Of a DNA stretch of 64,000 nt, positions 33,124-42,864 are shown piece after piece. Every line of letters begins with the position of its first letter. Position 1 is the stretch's first letter. The stretch comes from Alphaproteobacteria bacterium (GTDB taxonomy: Bacteria; Pseudomonadota; Alphaproteobacteria; Micavibrionales; Micavibrionaceae), in assembly GCA_018000295.1 (NCBI GenBank), contig JAGNKE010000005.1, positions 1 to 64,000 on the forward strand, in the 5' to 3' direction. The notes beneath the pieces are model-generated. The model searched no databases, was not told the origin of the DNA, and saw nothing but the letters and a program-made list of their open reading frames with translations. The position numbers and the translations under genes are program-made.

Positions 33124-35241
33124 ATGGCAGACGGCACTCTGAAAACGGTTCCCAACACTACTCTCTCCCCGGCAGATCGTCTGCTGAACAGGGAGATTTC
33201 GTGGTTGGCTTTCAACCAGCGCGTTCTCGAAGAAGCCCTCAATCCATATAACCCGCTTCTTGAGCGCGTAAGATTCTTGTCGATCGCAGCAAGCAATCAG
33301 GAGGAGTTTTTCATGGTTCGCGTAGCCGGCCTGAAAAGCCAGTCCTGCAAAAAGCGCCCGCCCTTGAGCCCGGATGGCCTGACCCCCGCGCAACAGCTAA
33401 AACTTATTCTTGAAGTAACGACACCCTTTGCGGAACAACTCCTGAAAACATGGAAAAAGATAAAAACGGAATTGAAAGAGCAGGGAATTAATATCGTCAA
33501 AACAGAAAGCCTTACGGATAGCGAAAAAAAATGGGCCAAACGCCACTTTATGGTGGAGATTTTTCCACTGATTACGCCAGTAGCCTTAGACTCCTCTCAA
33601 CCCTTCCCTTTCGTATCTAACAAATCCGTGACATTGGCTTTAGGCCTGAACAACCGCAATACGTCCGAAAATCTCAAGACCCTGATTATCCTACCGCCCA
33701 GCCTCAAAAGATTCGTTCATCTGCCCGGCAAGGAGCATCGTTTGGTCATGATGGAGGATTTTATACTTCTTCACCTGGATCTGATTTTCCCGCTTCCTCT
33801 GGTGTACGAGGAGCATGCAGTCTTCAGCATTCTGCGCGACGCGGAAATGGAGGTCGATGACAAGCACGGCAACCTCGTCGAAACGGTCGCTATGGCGATC
33901 AACCGCCGAAAGCACGGCAAAGTCATCCGCCTGACAGTCAACGAAGGTTGCTCCGACAAAATGAAAGAATTTTTGACCGCAAATCTGCAACTGGCCAACG
34001 AAGATATCCTGACCTTCGGAGACCTGATCGGCTTGGCCGATATACGCGAACTGACTTCCCTGCCTGAACCTAAACTTCTTTTTAAACCCTTCGAACCCCG
34101 TTACCCGGAAAGGATCGACGACTTTGGCGATAATTGCTTCGCGGCAATCAAGAGCAAGGATATTCTTCTGCATCATCCCTACAAAAGTTTCGAGGTTTTT
34201 GTCGATTTCCTCCAGCAGGCTGCACATGACCCGGATGTCGTTTCGATCAAGCAGACGATTTACCGAACGAACAGCCGTTCTGCGGTGGTAGAATCCCTCA
34301 TAGAAGCAGCAAGAAACGGAAAAGCCGTGACCGCTGTTGTCGAAATCAAGGCCCGATTCGATGAGGAAGCAAATCTCCGCTGGGCTGTGAATATGGAGAA
34401 AGCCGGCGTTCAAGTCGTATTCGGTATTCTGAAACTGAAGACCCATGCGAAAGTCTCTCTCGTCACCCGCCGCGAAGGCCAGAATCTCCAGCACTACGCA
34501 CATTTCGGAACGGGCAATTACAACACCGACACCGCGAAAATTTATTCAGACCTCTCCCTGTTCACATCCGACCCCGGCCTTTGCCGTGACGCTGCAGTGC
34601 TCTTTAATTACATGACGGCTTTGACTCCGCCAGTTGGCCTCAAGCATCTTACACTGGCACCCTTCAATTTAAGAGAAACCCTGATCGCCCTGATACAAGC
34701 GGAGGAACTGAACGCAAAAAAGAACCGGCCCTCGGGGATATGGCTCAAATGCAATGGCCTCGCAGATCCGGATATTATAGAGGCGCTCTATAGTGCCAGC
34801 CAAGCTGGTGTGAACATCCAACTGATAGTTAGGGGCATCTGCAAGCTCCGTCCGCAGGTTCCAGGCCTTTCCGAAAATATCACGGTCAAAAGCATCGTCG
34901 GCCGCTTTCTTGAACATGCGCGGATTTATTGCTTTGCCCACGGCCGCGCCCTACCCTCCCGCGAGGCGAAGGTTTTCATCGCTTCGGCCGACCTCATGCG
35001 CCGCAACCTGGGTTTCAGGATCGAAACGATGGTGCCGATCCTCAACGAAACTGTTCATAAACAGGTTTTGGATGAAATCATGGTTGCGAATCTCAAGGAT
35101 ACAGCGCAAAGCTGGTATATGAACGCCGATGGTACTTATACACGCAAAAAATATAAGACGGACGCGTTCAGTGCTCACAATTATTTTCTGGAGCACCCCA
35201 GCCTGTCAGGCCGTGGAAAAGCCTCAGGCAAAAAGAACTGA
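33124..35241 (+). CDS. ppk: Polyphosphate kinase 1
   Basis: About 705 aa. N-terminal domain with NREISWLAFNQRVLEEA and FFMVRVAG, then the two phospholipase-D-like domains: KTHAKVSLVTRREG, corresponding to the autophosphorylated histidine, FGTGNYN, and the second His region EHARIYCFAHGR. It makes long-chain polyphosphate from ATP at the membrane. The frame extends to a TTG at 33109; the ATG at 33124 is taken, although neither has a good ribosome binding site. Followed directly by ppx. Confidence 0.96.
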   Translation: MADGTLKTVPNTTLSPADRLLNREISWLAFNQRVLEEALNPYNPLLERVRFLSIAASNQEEFFMVRVAGLKSQSCKKRPPLSPDGLTPAQQLKLILEVTTPFAEQLLKTWKKIKTELKEQGINIVKTESLTDSEKKWAKRHFMVEIFPLITPVALDSSQPFPFVSNKSVTLALGLNNRNTSENLKTLIILPPSLKRFVHLPGKEHRLVMMEDFILLHLDLIFPLPLVYEEHAVFSILRDAEMEVDDKHGNLVETVAMAINRRKHGKVIRLTVNEGCSDKMKEFLTANLQLANEDILTFGDLIGLADIRELTSLPEPKLLFKPFEPRYPERIDDFGDNCFAAIKSKDILLHHPYKSFEVFVDFLQQAAHDPDVVSIKQTIYRTNSRSAVVESLIEAARNGKAVTAVVEIKARFDEEANLRWAVNMEKAGVQVVFGILKLKTHAKVSLVTRREGQNLQHYAHFGTGNYNTDTAKIYSDLSLFTSDPGLCRDAAVLFNYMTALTPPVGLKHLTLAPFNLRETLIALIQAEELNAKKNRPSGIWLKCNGLADPDIIEALYSASQAGVNIQLIVRGICKLRPQVPGLSENITVKSIVGRFLEHARIYCFAHGRALPSREAKVFIASADLMRRNLGFRIETMVPILNETVHKQVLDEIMVANLKDTAQSWYMNADGTYTRKKYKTDAFSAHNYFLEHPSLSGRGKASGKKN

Positions 35242-35285
35242 TACAAAAAAAGGTCGTATTGCGTAATCGGGATTAAAACGACGGT

Positions 35286-36191
35286 ATGAGTATTTTTTTT
35301 AAAGGGCAGCCGGACCTGCCCCCCATAGCAATTATAGACATCGGCTCGAACTCCGTGCGGATGGTGATCTTCAGGAGCGCCGATCCTGTTCTAATTGAAA
35401 AAGAACAATGCTTTCTAGGCCGCGACCTTCTGAAAACGGGCCTTCTCCCTCCTAAGGCCTGCAAGAAGGTCCGCAAGACGATCAAAAAATTTATTGAAAT
35501 AACGAAAGAACATAATATCAAAACAATAATCGCCATAGGAACCGCAGCTGTGAGAACGGCAACCGACGGGCCGGACTTTGTAAAGTCTCTGGAAAAGGAA
35601 TTCGGCCTTTCCATCAGCATCATCCCCGGGGATGAGGAAGCCCGACTATCGGCTCTCGGCGTAATCTCCAGAGCGCCCTCGGCACAGGGCATAGTCGCGG
35701 ACCTCGGCGGCGGCAGCATTGAACTGGCGCATGTGAAAGACGGCAAGGTCGGCAAAGCCCTGAGCCTTCCTCTGGGATCGCTGATTTTGGCCGACTACGG
35801 CAAAGATCTTCGCAAGGTTCTCAAGGAAAGTTTTTCGGGGCTGTCACCTGACTTTCGTAAAAAAGAACCGCTTTATGTGGTGGGCGGAACCTTAAGAGCA
35901 ATCGCAAAAATCAGCATTAAGATGAGCAAACAGAAATATGAATTGCACGGCTACCGGATGTCCCGTAAACAGATCGCGGAAGTCTGCGAACACATCCGCG
36001 ACCTCACTCCCTCCGCCCTCGTAAAAAAATACAAGGTTCAATCCTCCCGCGCCAAAACGCTCAAGCCCAGTACGATCTTGCTAGAGGAGCTGGTTGCAGA
36101 ACTCGAAATCCCCGAAATCATTGTCTCTCTCGGCGGCCTTCGGGATGGGGTATTGCGGGAGTATTTTGAGCGGAAATCCAAAGCGAATTAA
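35286..36191 (+). CDS. ppx: Ppx/GppA family exopolyphosphatase
   Basis: A 301-aa protein of the ASKHA (actin/hexokinase) fold: AIIDIGSNSVRMVIF (phosphate 1), ATAAVRTATDG-type segment, GDEEARLSALG and ADLGGGSIELA (phosphate 2). At about 300 aa it is the short Ppx form that lacks the C-terminal HD-type domain. It degrades polyphosphate or pppGpp. It lies 44 nt after ppk, so synthesis and breakdown genes are paired. Confidence 0.92.
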   Translation: MSIFFKGQPDLPPIAIIDIGSNSVRMVIFRSADPVLIEKEQCFLGRDLLKTGLLPPKACKKVRKTIKKFIEITKEHNIKTIIAIGTAAVRTATDGPDFVKSLEKEFGLSISIIPGDEEARLSALGVISRAPSAQGIVADLGGGSIELAHVKDGKVGKALSLPLGSLILADYGKDLRKVLKESFSGLSPDFRKKEPLYVVGGTLRAIAKISIKMSKQKYELHGYRMSRKQIAEVCEHIRDLTPSALVKKYKVQSSRAKTLKPSTILLEELVAELEIPEIIVSLGGLRDGVLREYFERKSKAN

Positions 36192-36264
36192 TATGTTAAA
36201 ACCTGCCCCTTGCCCTCCTTGCCCCATCCCCTAAAATAACGCCATAATCGGAGATTCGCCCTCT

Positions 36265-37638
36265 ATGGCCAAACCACAAAAATCATTCGTCTGCCAGTCC
36301 TGCGGCGCCGTGACCCCGCGCTGGGCAGGCCGCTGCGAATCCTGCCTCGAATGGAACACAATATCTGAGGAAACGGCGGCGGCCAGCATCCCCAAGGGAA
36401 TGAGCGCCAACAAGAAGGGCCGCGTGATCGACTTCGTGGATCTCCGCGCCGGAGCCAACGCCAGCTACCCCCGCTATATCACAAAGATCGGCGAATTCGA
36501 CCGCGTGACGGGCGGCGGCCTTGTTCCCGGCTCGGCCACGCTGATCGGCGGCGACCCCGGCATCGGCAAGTCCACACTGCTCCTGCAGGTCGTCTGCGCG
36601 CTAAGCCGCAACGGCATACCCTCCGTTTATGTCTCGGGAGAGGAAGCCGTCGAACAAATCCGTATGCGCGCCGAACGGCTTGGCCTTGCTGACTCACCCG
36701 TTCAACTCGCCGCCGCCACCAACGTCCGCGACATCATCGACTCCGTAAAGGCCGCGCAGACGCCGCCAAAAATCCTGATCATAGACTCGATCCAGACCAT
36801 GTATATCGACAATATCGACAGCGCCCCCGGCACGGTCACGCAGGTGAGAACATCCGCGCAGGAAATCATCCGTATGGCAAAAAGCCGCAACATCGCCGTG
36901 CTTTTCGTCGGCCACGTAACGAAGGACGGCCAGATCGCGGGGCCAAGAGTGCTCGAACACCTCGTCGATTGCGTTCTTTATTTCGAGGGTGACCGCGGCC
37001 ACCAGTTCCGCATCCTCCGCGCCGTTAAAAACCGCTTCGGCCCCACGAATGAAATCGGTGTCTTCGAAATGGCGCAACAGGGATTGGTGGAGGTCGAAAA
37101 CCCATCGGAACTCTTCCTCGCGCAGCGCAGTGAGGACGCTGCCGGAAGCGCCGTTCTGGCCGCGCTGGAAGGTACAAGGCCTCTGCTCGTCGAGGTGCAG
37201 GCTCTGGTGGCACGCTCCACCCTCGCCGCGCCGCGCCGCGCCGTTCTGGGGTGGGACCATAACCGCCTCGCCATGATCGTCGCCGTACTGGAAACGCGCT
37301 GCGGCATTTCTCTTTCCGGTCACGATATCTTCCTCAATATCGCAGGCGGAATCAGGATCGCCGAACCCGCCGCCGACGTCGCCGTCGCTGCCGCCCTCAT
37401 CAGCGCCCTGAAAAATGAAGCCCTGCCCGCTGATACCGTCTTCTTCGGAGAAATCGGTCTGGCCGGGGAAGTGCGTCCGGTCACACAGGCCGATATCAGA
37501 CTGAAGGAATCAGAAAAACTCGGCTTCAAAAAAGCAATCATCCCAAAGCCTGGAAAAAAAGCGGATAAGGAAAAGGATGGAAAAATCATCCTCCGCCCAC
37601 TGACCCACATCCGCGAACTTGCTGAATATCTGGGGTAG
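36265..37638 (+). CDS. radA: DNA repair protein RadA
   Basis: A 457-aa protein: zinc finger FVCQSCGAVTPRWAGRCESC, RecA-like ATPase with GGDPGIGKSTLLLQV, the RadA-specific KNRFGPTNEIGVFEM, and a Lon-type C-terminal domain (FLNIAGGIRIAEPAADVAV). It acts in recombinational branch migration. It ends 1 nt before the convergent holA stop. Confidence 0.97.
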   Translation: MAKPQKSFVCQSCGAVTPRWAGRCESCLEWNTISEETAAASIPKGMSANKKGRVIDFVDLRAGANASYPRYITKIGEFDRVTGGGLVPGSATLIGGDPGIGKSTLLLQVVCALSRNGIPSVYVSGEEAVEQIRMRAERLGLADSPVQLAAATNVRDIIDSVKAAQTPPKILIIDSIQTMYIDNIDSAPGTVTQVRTSAQEIIRMAKSRNIAVLFVGHVTKDGQIAGPRVLEHLVDCVLYFEGDRGHQFRILRAVKNRFGPTNEIGVFEMAQQGLVEVENPSELFLAQRSEDAAGSAVLAALEGTRPLLVEVQALVARSTLAAPRRAVLGWDHNRLAMIVAVLETRCGISLSGHDIFLNIAGGIRIAEPAADVAVAAALISALKNEALPADTVFFGEIGLAGEVRPVTQADIRLKESEKLGFKKAIIPKPGKKADKEKDGKIILRPLTHIRELAEYLG

Positions 37639-37639
37639 A

Positions 37640-38656
37640 TCACCGCATCCGGCTGATTCCCAAAATCGCCTGCGCGCAAAGCGTCTCCACCGGCATCGCC
37701 GTCTGCTTACACTGCGCCTCAAGCTCCAAAAGCCGCGTCAAAATCCTGTCCAGGGAAAAAACCGTCCAACTCTGCAACTGCGCTTTAAAAGAATCTTCAA
37801 CCTTGAAAAACAGCGGCGGATGGAGTTTCTTGAGAGCTTCTTCCGTCCCGCTGCCCGCCGCAACCTCTGATTTCACGCGGTGCAGCCGCCGGAAATGATT
37901 CTGCAAAGCCCGCAACACGGCAACAAAAGGCACCCCCTCTGCAGTCAAAGTCATATAGGCCTTCAACGCCGCCTCCGTATTCCGCGCGCCCACACTATAG
38001 ACCAGATCGTCGAACGACTGCGCCCCCGCCGCCCCGCACGCCGCCATCGCATCAACAACCGATATCGGCGTCTTCTCCGCGCCTTTATAAATGGAAAGCT
38101 TCTCAAGCTCACTCCGCACCTTCGCCCGGTCACCGGAAATATTCGCCGCCAGCCATTGCACCGCCTCCGGCTCGATACCATGCCCAAATTCCTGCAAGCT
38201 CTGCCGGATGATCCGCCCCAGATCGCGCACATCATCGACATAACAGGGCAGCGCGACCGCCGCTTTGCTCCGCTCGCACAAATCCCTCAACTTCGAATTC
38301 TTGCCCAACTCACCGGCAATCAGCAACACGAGCGAATGCTTCGAGGGGTTCTCCAAATAGGTCTTGATAAACGTGACGATCTTGTCTGCCGCATCCTCGA
38401 CACGGATCAGCCGATCCCCGCCCATCATGGAGAGGGCGCTGGCTTCATCCGCCAATCGCGCCGAATCGTCGATAATCTGGTCGCTGGTCAGAACGGCAAC
38501 GTTAAAGGGATCGTTGAGATCGGCCACAACGCTCTTGCCGATTGTGGCCGCCCGCTCCTTCACCAGCCCCGCATCCGGTCCGTAAATCAGGATCACCCGC
38601 GCCGCAGGGTCGGGCTTGGCCACGAAAGGCTCAATCTGTCGGAACGTAAGCTTCAT
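37640..38656 (-). CDS. holA: DNA polymerase III subunit delta
   Basis: A 338-aa clamp-loader subunit. It has the family N-terminus MKLTFRQIEPF, ILIYGPDAGLVKERA, LLIAGELGKNSKLRDL, QWLAANISGDRAKVRSELEK and the C-terminal LRALQNHFRRLH. In many alphaproteobacteria holA directly follows leuS and lptE; here a three-gene block separates it from lptE. Confidence 0.94.
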   Translation of the reverse strand: MKLTFRQIEPFVAKPDPAARVILIYGPDAGLVKERAATIGKSVVADLNDPFNVAVLTSDQIIDDSARLADEASALSMMGGDRLIRVEDAADKIVTFIKTYLENPSKHSLVLLIAGELGKNSKLRDLCERSKAAVALPCYVDDVRDLGRIIRQSLQEFGHGIEPEAVQWLAANISGDRAKVRSELEKLSIYKGAEKTPISVVDAMAACGAAGAQSFDDLVYSVGARNTEAALKAYMTLTAEGVPFVAVLRALQNHFRRLHRVKSEVAAGSGTEEALKKLHPPLFFKVEDSFKAQLQSWTVFSLDRILTRLLELEAQCKQTAMPVETLCAQAILGISRMR

Positions 38657-38688
38657 GAGTCCTTATGGTAAGCCAACCGCGGGATTCG

Positions 38689-40143
38689 TCAAGCGCAACA
38701 GGCCGCGGCAGCTGTGCTTGCGCCCATGCGCGATAGATCCTTTTCAAACAGGATTTTCCCGCAGATATTCGGATTCTCAAAGACAGAAGGATCATAAAAC
38801 TTCTGGTAATCCAGCAGATCCAAAAGCTCAGGAAATAAAATCCGGTTGACCTTCCCGTCCGTGCATCCGCTCCGGCAGATGGTCAGCAGCGGGATCATCT
38901 CCTCCTCGAACCCCAATGCATCCAGAGCGGGCTCGATAATGTCCGCGAACTTTTTGGCGAATTCCCGCATCGTTCCTGTTCCGTAAGGAATATCGAAAAA
39001 TTTCCCGTCATGGTTCCGCGCGGCATGATAAGCCTGATTCAGTAACTCCCGCGCAACCTCAGGATTCTCAGGATCAAACCCGAACGCGGCCAGCAGCCCG
39101 TCAACTGTCTGCGCCAGAACATCGTCCTTGGCCAAAGCCCCGACAACCAAAAGAGCGGTTTGATGCTGATGCAGCCCGACTCCGAACATTCGCGCCTCAT
39201 AGCGATGCCCGAAAACTTCGCCCGCAGAGTTTCTCAAAGCCGCGATCTTCACATCCGGCCACAGCACCGTCTGCGCGAAGAAATAATTGGTGGCCGTGTT
39301 CAGCCCCTTGTCCTTCAAGGCATTAAAACTCGTCCACTCCCCGGCGGGAACGCGCACGATTTTACCCTCCGCGTCGTAATAAACATAAAGCGGATTGTTC
39401 ATGACATGGTCGATATGCGCGGCGATATATTCCTCACCGCTCCGTGCCGTCAGGACATACGAGGGAACACCGCCGCGCCCTTCCTTCAGCCCGTTGTGCC
39501 GTAGATTCATGCCGCTATGCCCGCGCAAGACCTTGCCCTGCGAGAACCCGGCGCTGTTATCGGTCAGCAAAAACAAAAACGGCGCCAGCAGATAAAGCCG
39601 CCGCACATTATCCAGCAAATGATCGGGCGTCGAATAACTCACCGACACCTGATTGGATTTGCTCACCGAGAAATATTCCGCGAACCCGCGCATATCGCTG
39701 CGATAGGGTTTGAAGAACGCATGATACCGCTCGACATTGACAATGCGCGAGAGCAAATCATCCGCGCTCTGCTCCGGCAATTCCTGAAAATACGAACGCT
39801 TCACGCCGATACGCTCCGCAACATCGGCCACGACCGCCATCTTTGTCCGAAGGTCATCCATCACCGAACGCAGCGAATCCAGCGGCGCGGCCATCGAGCT
39901 GACCTCCACCGTCTCGCTCGTCGGCTCGTTATGAACCCAGACCCCGGACCCCAGCGCGTCATGCGCCATATCTTTCAGCATATTGTTCTGCGCCACGCCG
40001 ATCGGCTTCTGGCTGACGCGGTCAAAAAACGCCAGTTCGACCTCGACCCCCGCCTTGGCCTGATCGCCGACGCCCGTATAAAGCGATGAAACATCCTCCG
40101 GCCCGTAAATCAGCCGCGAATCCCCGGAATTGACATCAGACAT
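38689..40143 (-). CDS. Glutamate-cysteine ligase-like (GCS2-type) protein
   Basis: A 484-aa protein with GVEVELAFFD (about residues 32-41), the GxExE start of the carboxylate-amine ligase fold, then NQVSVSYSTPDHLL and GHRYEARMFGVGLHQHQTAL with the substrate-contact Arg-x-Glu type residues. This resembles the GCS2/plant-type glutamate-cysteine ligase superfamily; the exact amino-acid substrate is not deducible. The protein ends in GASTAAAACCA. AAGGAAG lies 7 nt before the ATG. It forms an island with the next two minus-strand genes. Confidence 0.7.
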   Translation of the reverse strand: MSDVNSGDSRLIYGPEDVSSLYTGVGDQAKAGVEVELAFFDRVSQKPIGVAQNNMLKDMAHDALGSGVWVHNEPTSETVEVSSMAAPLDSLRSVMDDLRTKMAVVADVAERIGVKRSYFQELPEQSADDLLSRIVNVERYHAFFKPYRSDMRGFAEYFSVSKSNQVSVSYSTPDHLLDNVRRLYLLAPFLFLLTDNSAGFSQGKVLRGHSGMNLRHNGLKEGRGGVPSYVLTARSGEEYIAAHIDHVMNNPLYVYYDAEGKIVRVPAGEWTSFNALKDKGLNTATNYFFAQTVLWPDVKIAALRNSAGEVFGHRYEARMFGVGLHQHQTALLVVGALAKDDVLAQTVDGLLAAFGFDPENPEVARELLNQAYHAARNHDGKFFDIPYGTGTMREFAKKFADIIEPALDALGFEEEMIPLLTICRSGCTDGKVNRILFPELLDLLDYQKFYDPSVFENPNICGKILFEKDLSRMGASTAAAACCA

Positions 40144-40322
40144 GAAAAATCTTCCTTAACGGTCAAGGGAGGAACTATAACCCTTTTGCTATTCCTTTGC
40201 CAAACCGGGAAAGTTACAGAGTAACAGGGAGAAAGTGTAGGACTATAAGGCCGTAGAATGGCAAAAAAACACCCAGTGACTCTATATTCTAGTAGGAAAT
40301 AGCCAAGCAAAATCAAATCACA

Positions 40323-40844
40323 TTAATTTTCTTGCATTGTGGCCCACGCAATTATTTCTTGCCGCTCTTTCGGCGACAATTCGGGCCACCAGTCAAGAAT
40401 ATAAAATTTACCTTCCTTAATCGCCTTCAACAAAGAAACAGAAACCGTGCCTACCTGAGAATAAGTGCCCATTCTTCTCGGCGAAATCGATTTAAATGGA
40501 TATCCAATAACACCGCATGATGATTCATCTTCCACAACACTAAGTAAATATGGAATATCTTCTTTACTTGGCCATCCGGCAAGAAAAATCCCTATATCAT
40601 CTCGCGGAACGGAATCGTTAGGCGATAGTGTGTTTGTGTAGAATACTTCCAAAATTCTGTATTGTTTGATTTTCTGAATAAAATCTTTTGCGTTTAATTT
40701 TACTAACTCCTCAGTAGTAATTTTGCTAATTTCACTCTCAGAAAAACTAGATGAAAAACCGATTGCAAACCAAAATAGGCAACAGAAGAACAGCACCGTA
40801 GAAATAATTACGGTTGTATTTATAACGATAAGTTTATTTTTCAT
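40323..40844 (-). CDS. Hypothetical membrane-anchored protein
   Basis: A 173-aa AT-rich gene. The protein has an N-terminal hydrophobic segment (IVINTTVIISTVLFFCCLFW) as an anchor or signal, then a soluble part with FYTNTLSPNDSVPRDDIGIF and WPELSPKERQEIIAWA. No family recognised. No clear ribosome binding site. Its composition differs from the GC-richer flanks. Confidence 0.6.
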   Translation of the reverse strand: MKNKLIVINTTVIISTVLFFCCLFWFAIGFSSSFSESEISKITTEELVKLNAKDFIQKIKQYRILEVFYTNTLSPNDSVPRDDIGIFLAGWPSKEDIPYLLSVVEDESSCGVIGYPFKSISPRRMGTYSQVGTVSVSLLKAIKEGKFYILDWWPELSPKERQEIIAWATMQEN

Positions 40845-40936
40845 TACGGCAACGATTTCTATTTAACGCAAGGCTATAAAAAACTTACGACATTTAAGTT
40901 CTTTAATCTTCAAAAAAAATTATAGAAACTACAACC

Positions 40937-42082
40937 CTACCCCGCGCTGACCTCCCGCACCTCGGCCTCCGCAGCATCCAGCCCCGCATGAATCTCCGGC
41001 AAAACCTCGATCGGCTCGATCTCAATATAAACCCCGTCTTTGAGATCCTGCGCCGTGATGCCCAGCTCCTCGCGCAGGGATTTGCCGATCATCGCCAATT
41101 CAAGGAACCGCGGATCGTCCTTGGCCGAGTCCGCAAAATGCCCGGATGATCCCGGCGCGATCCCGTGATGGCCGGATTTCGCATCGAACATATGTTCGCG
41201 GATTTCCGCCTCGCAGGAGTGCCCGTTAATAACCACATTCAGCCGCTTTCCGAACCATTCCGGCTTCGCATCGCTCACGGCGATGCTGAGCTTCAGATTC
41301 CCGTGCGTATCCGCCCGTGCCACCACCGGCTGCTTGCTAAGATCGGGAATACGCTTCAAATCCAGAACCAGCTCCGTGTCGATGAAGTTGAACTGCTGCA
41401 GGAACTCGCGCCGCTCCGCGACGCTGAGCCCATCCTTCCATCCTTCATGAGCCTGACTCAGGTTGTAAGTCAGCAACTCCGAATACCACGGAAAGAAATC
41501 CCGCGACCGGAACTGGCTGCCCTCGGTCTGCACATTGACCTTGTAGATTTCCAGATCGCCCTTCTCCACCAGATCGCGGAAAAACGCGAAACTGTGCGGA
41601 CTGACGCCGGAAACCACCGCCCCGTTCGGCAGCATCGCCGCATAGACATCCTCACCCTTGTTATTCCCCTCGACTCCCCGTTGCGCTAAACGTGGCGCGC
41701 AATTAATGAAAAACGTGTTCCCCGCCCCGCGCAACCGATACCGCGAAAGCTGCGCCAGATCGAACGCCCCCGCCCGCCAGTCCTGCGAGGGAATGTCGTG
41801 ATAAACCCGCTGCGGCGGCGTCTGCCCGCTCAGCGTCGTGACGATGGCATGGATATCCGCCAGATTGACCTTGATCTCGCCCGCCGCCAGATCGGGATAG
41901 CCGCCATTATCGCTGATATAGGTGGACGTCACCGGCGACCAGGCCGGAAGGTTCGCATGAACTTTAAACGCGGCGGAGAGCGCCCCGGCCTTTTTGTAAT
42001 CGCCCTGAAGCTGCTCGATCAAATCTTTCCCGATAAATTCGGGATTGGGAAGTGTGCGTCCCGCTGGAGTGTCTTGTGTCAT
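40937..42082 (-). CDS. Divergent SAM hydrolase/fluorinase (DUF62) superfamily protein
   Basis: A 381-aa protein whose order of motifs parallels the DUF62 fold: VYHDIPSQDWRAGAFDLAQL (family: DLTH...aA..L), NTFFINCAPRL (family: VVDPGVG), MLPNGAVVSGVSPHSF, GSQFRSRDFFPWYSELL (family: TFHGRDIFAPAAA) and a C-terminal barrel with ADTHGNLKLSIA (family: D.FGN). The RSRDFFP motif is kept but the usual DPGVG is absent, so the chemistry may differ from SAM hydrolysis. AAGGAG lies 8 nt before the ATG. Assignment by motif only. Confidence 0.6.
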   Translation of the reverse strand: MTQDTPAGRTLPNPEFIGKDLIEQLQGDYKKAGALSAAFKVHANLPAWSPVTSTYISDNGGYPDLAAGEIKVNLADIHAIVTTLSGQTPPQRVYHDIPSQDWRAGAFDLAQLSRYRLRGAGNTFFINCAPRLAQRGVEGNNKGEDVYAAMLPNGAVVSGVSPHSFAFFRDLVEKGDLEIYKVNVQTEGSQFRSRDFFPWYSELLTYNLSQAHEGWKDGLSVAERREFLQQFNFIDTELVLDLKRIPDLSKQPVVARADTHGNLKLSIAVSDAKPEWFGKRLNVVINGHSCEAEIREHMFDAKSGHHGIAPGSSGHFADSAKDDPRFLELAMIGKSLREELGITAQDLKDGVYIEIEPIEVLPEIHAGLDAAEAEVREVSAG

Positions 42083-42348
42083 TTGTTTTTCTCCTTACAC
42101 AAAAAATAATAAACGCGCTTTCGCGCTGGCCCGTGAAACCGGAATGTAAGGGGGGAAAAGCTTTTCGGCTCTCGTTCACGCCCCGGCTTCAAAATTTGAA
42201 GACCACAGGCGGAGGAGTCCGGTCCGTGGTCGCTTTAGCTTTGATCTCGCGGTGCAAGCTGAACCTTCAAATGCCGCGGCAGCCCAAAGGCTACGTCCAG
42301 AAAATACGCCCGAAAGCCTTTTTCTGTCAAATATTTTCTAAAAAAGGC

Positions 42349-42864
42349 TTATTTCTTGAGATAAAGCCCCACCTGCAGCTCAATCTGCCGCGCCAGGTCG
42401 TTGAGGGCGTTATCCTTCGTATTCTGCTCCGTCACGCGGTTGGCGAACTCGCTGCCCAGAATATTATAGCTTCCAATCGAAACCAGATTCCGCTTCAAAA
42501 CCGTCTCCCCGCTCGCCGTATCGACCAGCGTCATGGAGGTATTAAGTTTAAGCTGCCCTCGCGTCGCATCCGAAGACTTGGTGATATCCAGATCGGTCGT
42601 TGTTTCCCGGATCGGCTGGACCGTCAACTTGTATTTCGGCTGCACGGGCCGCCCCTGCTGATAAAATCGGTCGATCAGCGCGTTCCGCAGATACTGCCCG
42701 TCCCGATCAGGAATATTTTCAATCGCAACCTGCCCGAAATCGGACTGGATGGACGAACTCTGCGCCCCCTCGCCGGAAGACGCGCCGTACATCGGCGTAA
42801 ATCCGCATCCCGAAAGCCCCAAAGCAGAACCACACAGCAACACGGTCAAAGCAATCTGTCTCAT
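42349..42864 (-). CDS. lptE: LPS-assembly lipoprotein LptE
   Basis: A 171-aa lipoprotein: signal peptide with lipobox LSGCGFTPMYG (the GFxPxY start typical of LptE), a central strand region and the final NALNDLARQIELQVGLYL helix. It works with LptD to insert LPS into the outer membrane. The ATG overlaps the leuS stop (ATGA), so the pair is coupled. Confidence 0.92.
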   Translation of the reverse strand: MRQIALTVLLCGSALGLSGCGFTPMYGASSGEGAQSSSIQSDFGQVAIENIPDRDGQYLRNALIDRFYQQGRPVQPKYKLTVQPIRETTTDLDITKSSDATRGQLKLNTSMTLVDTASGETVLKRNLVSIGSYNILGSEFANRVTEQNTKDNALNDLARQIELQVGLYLKK

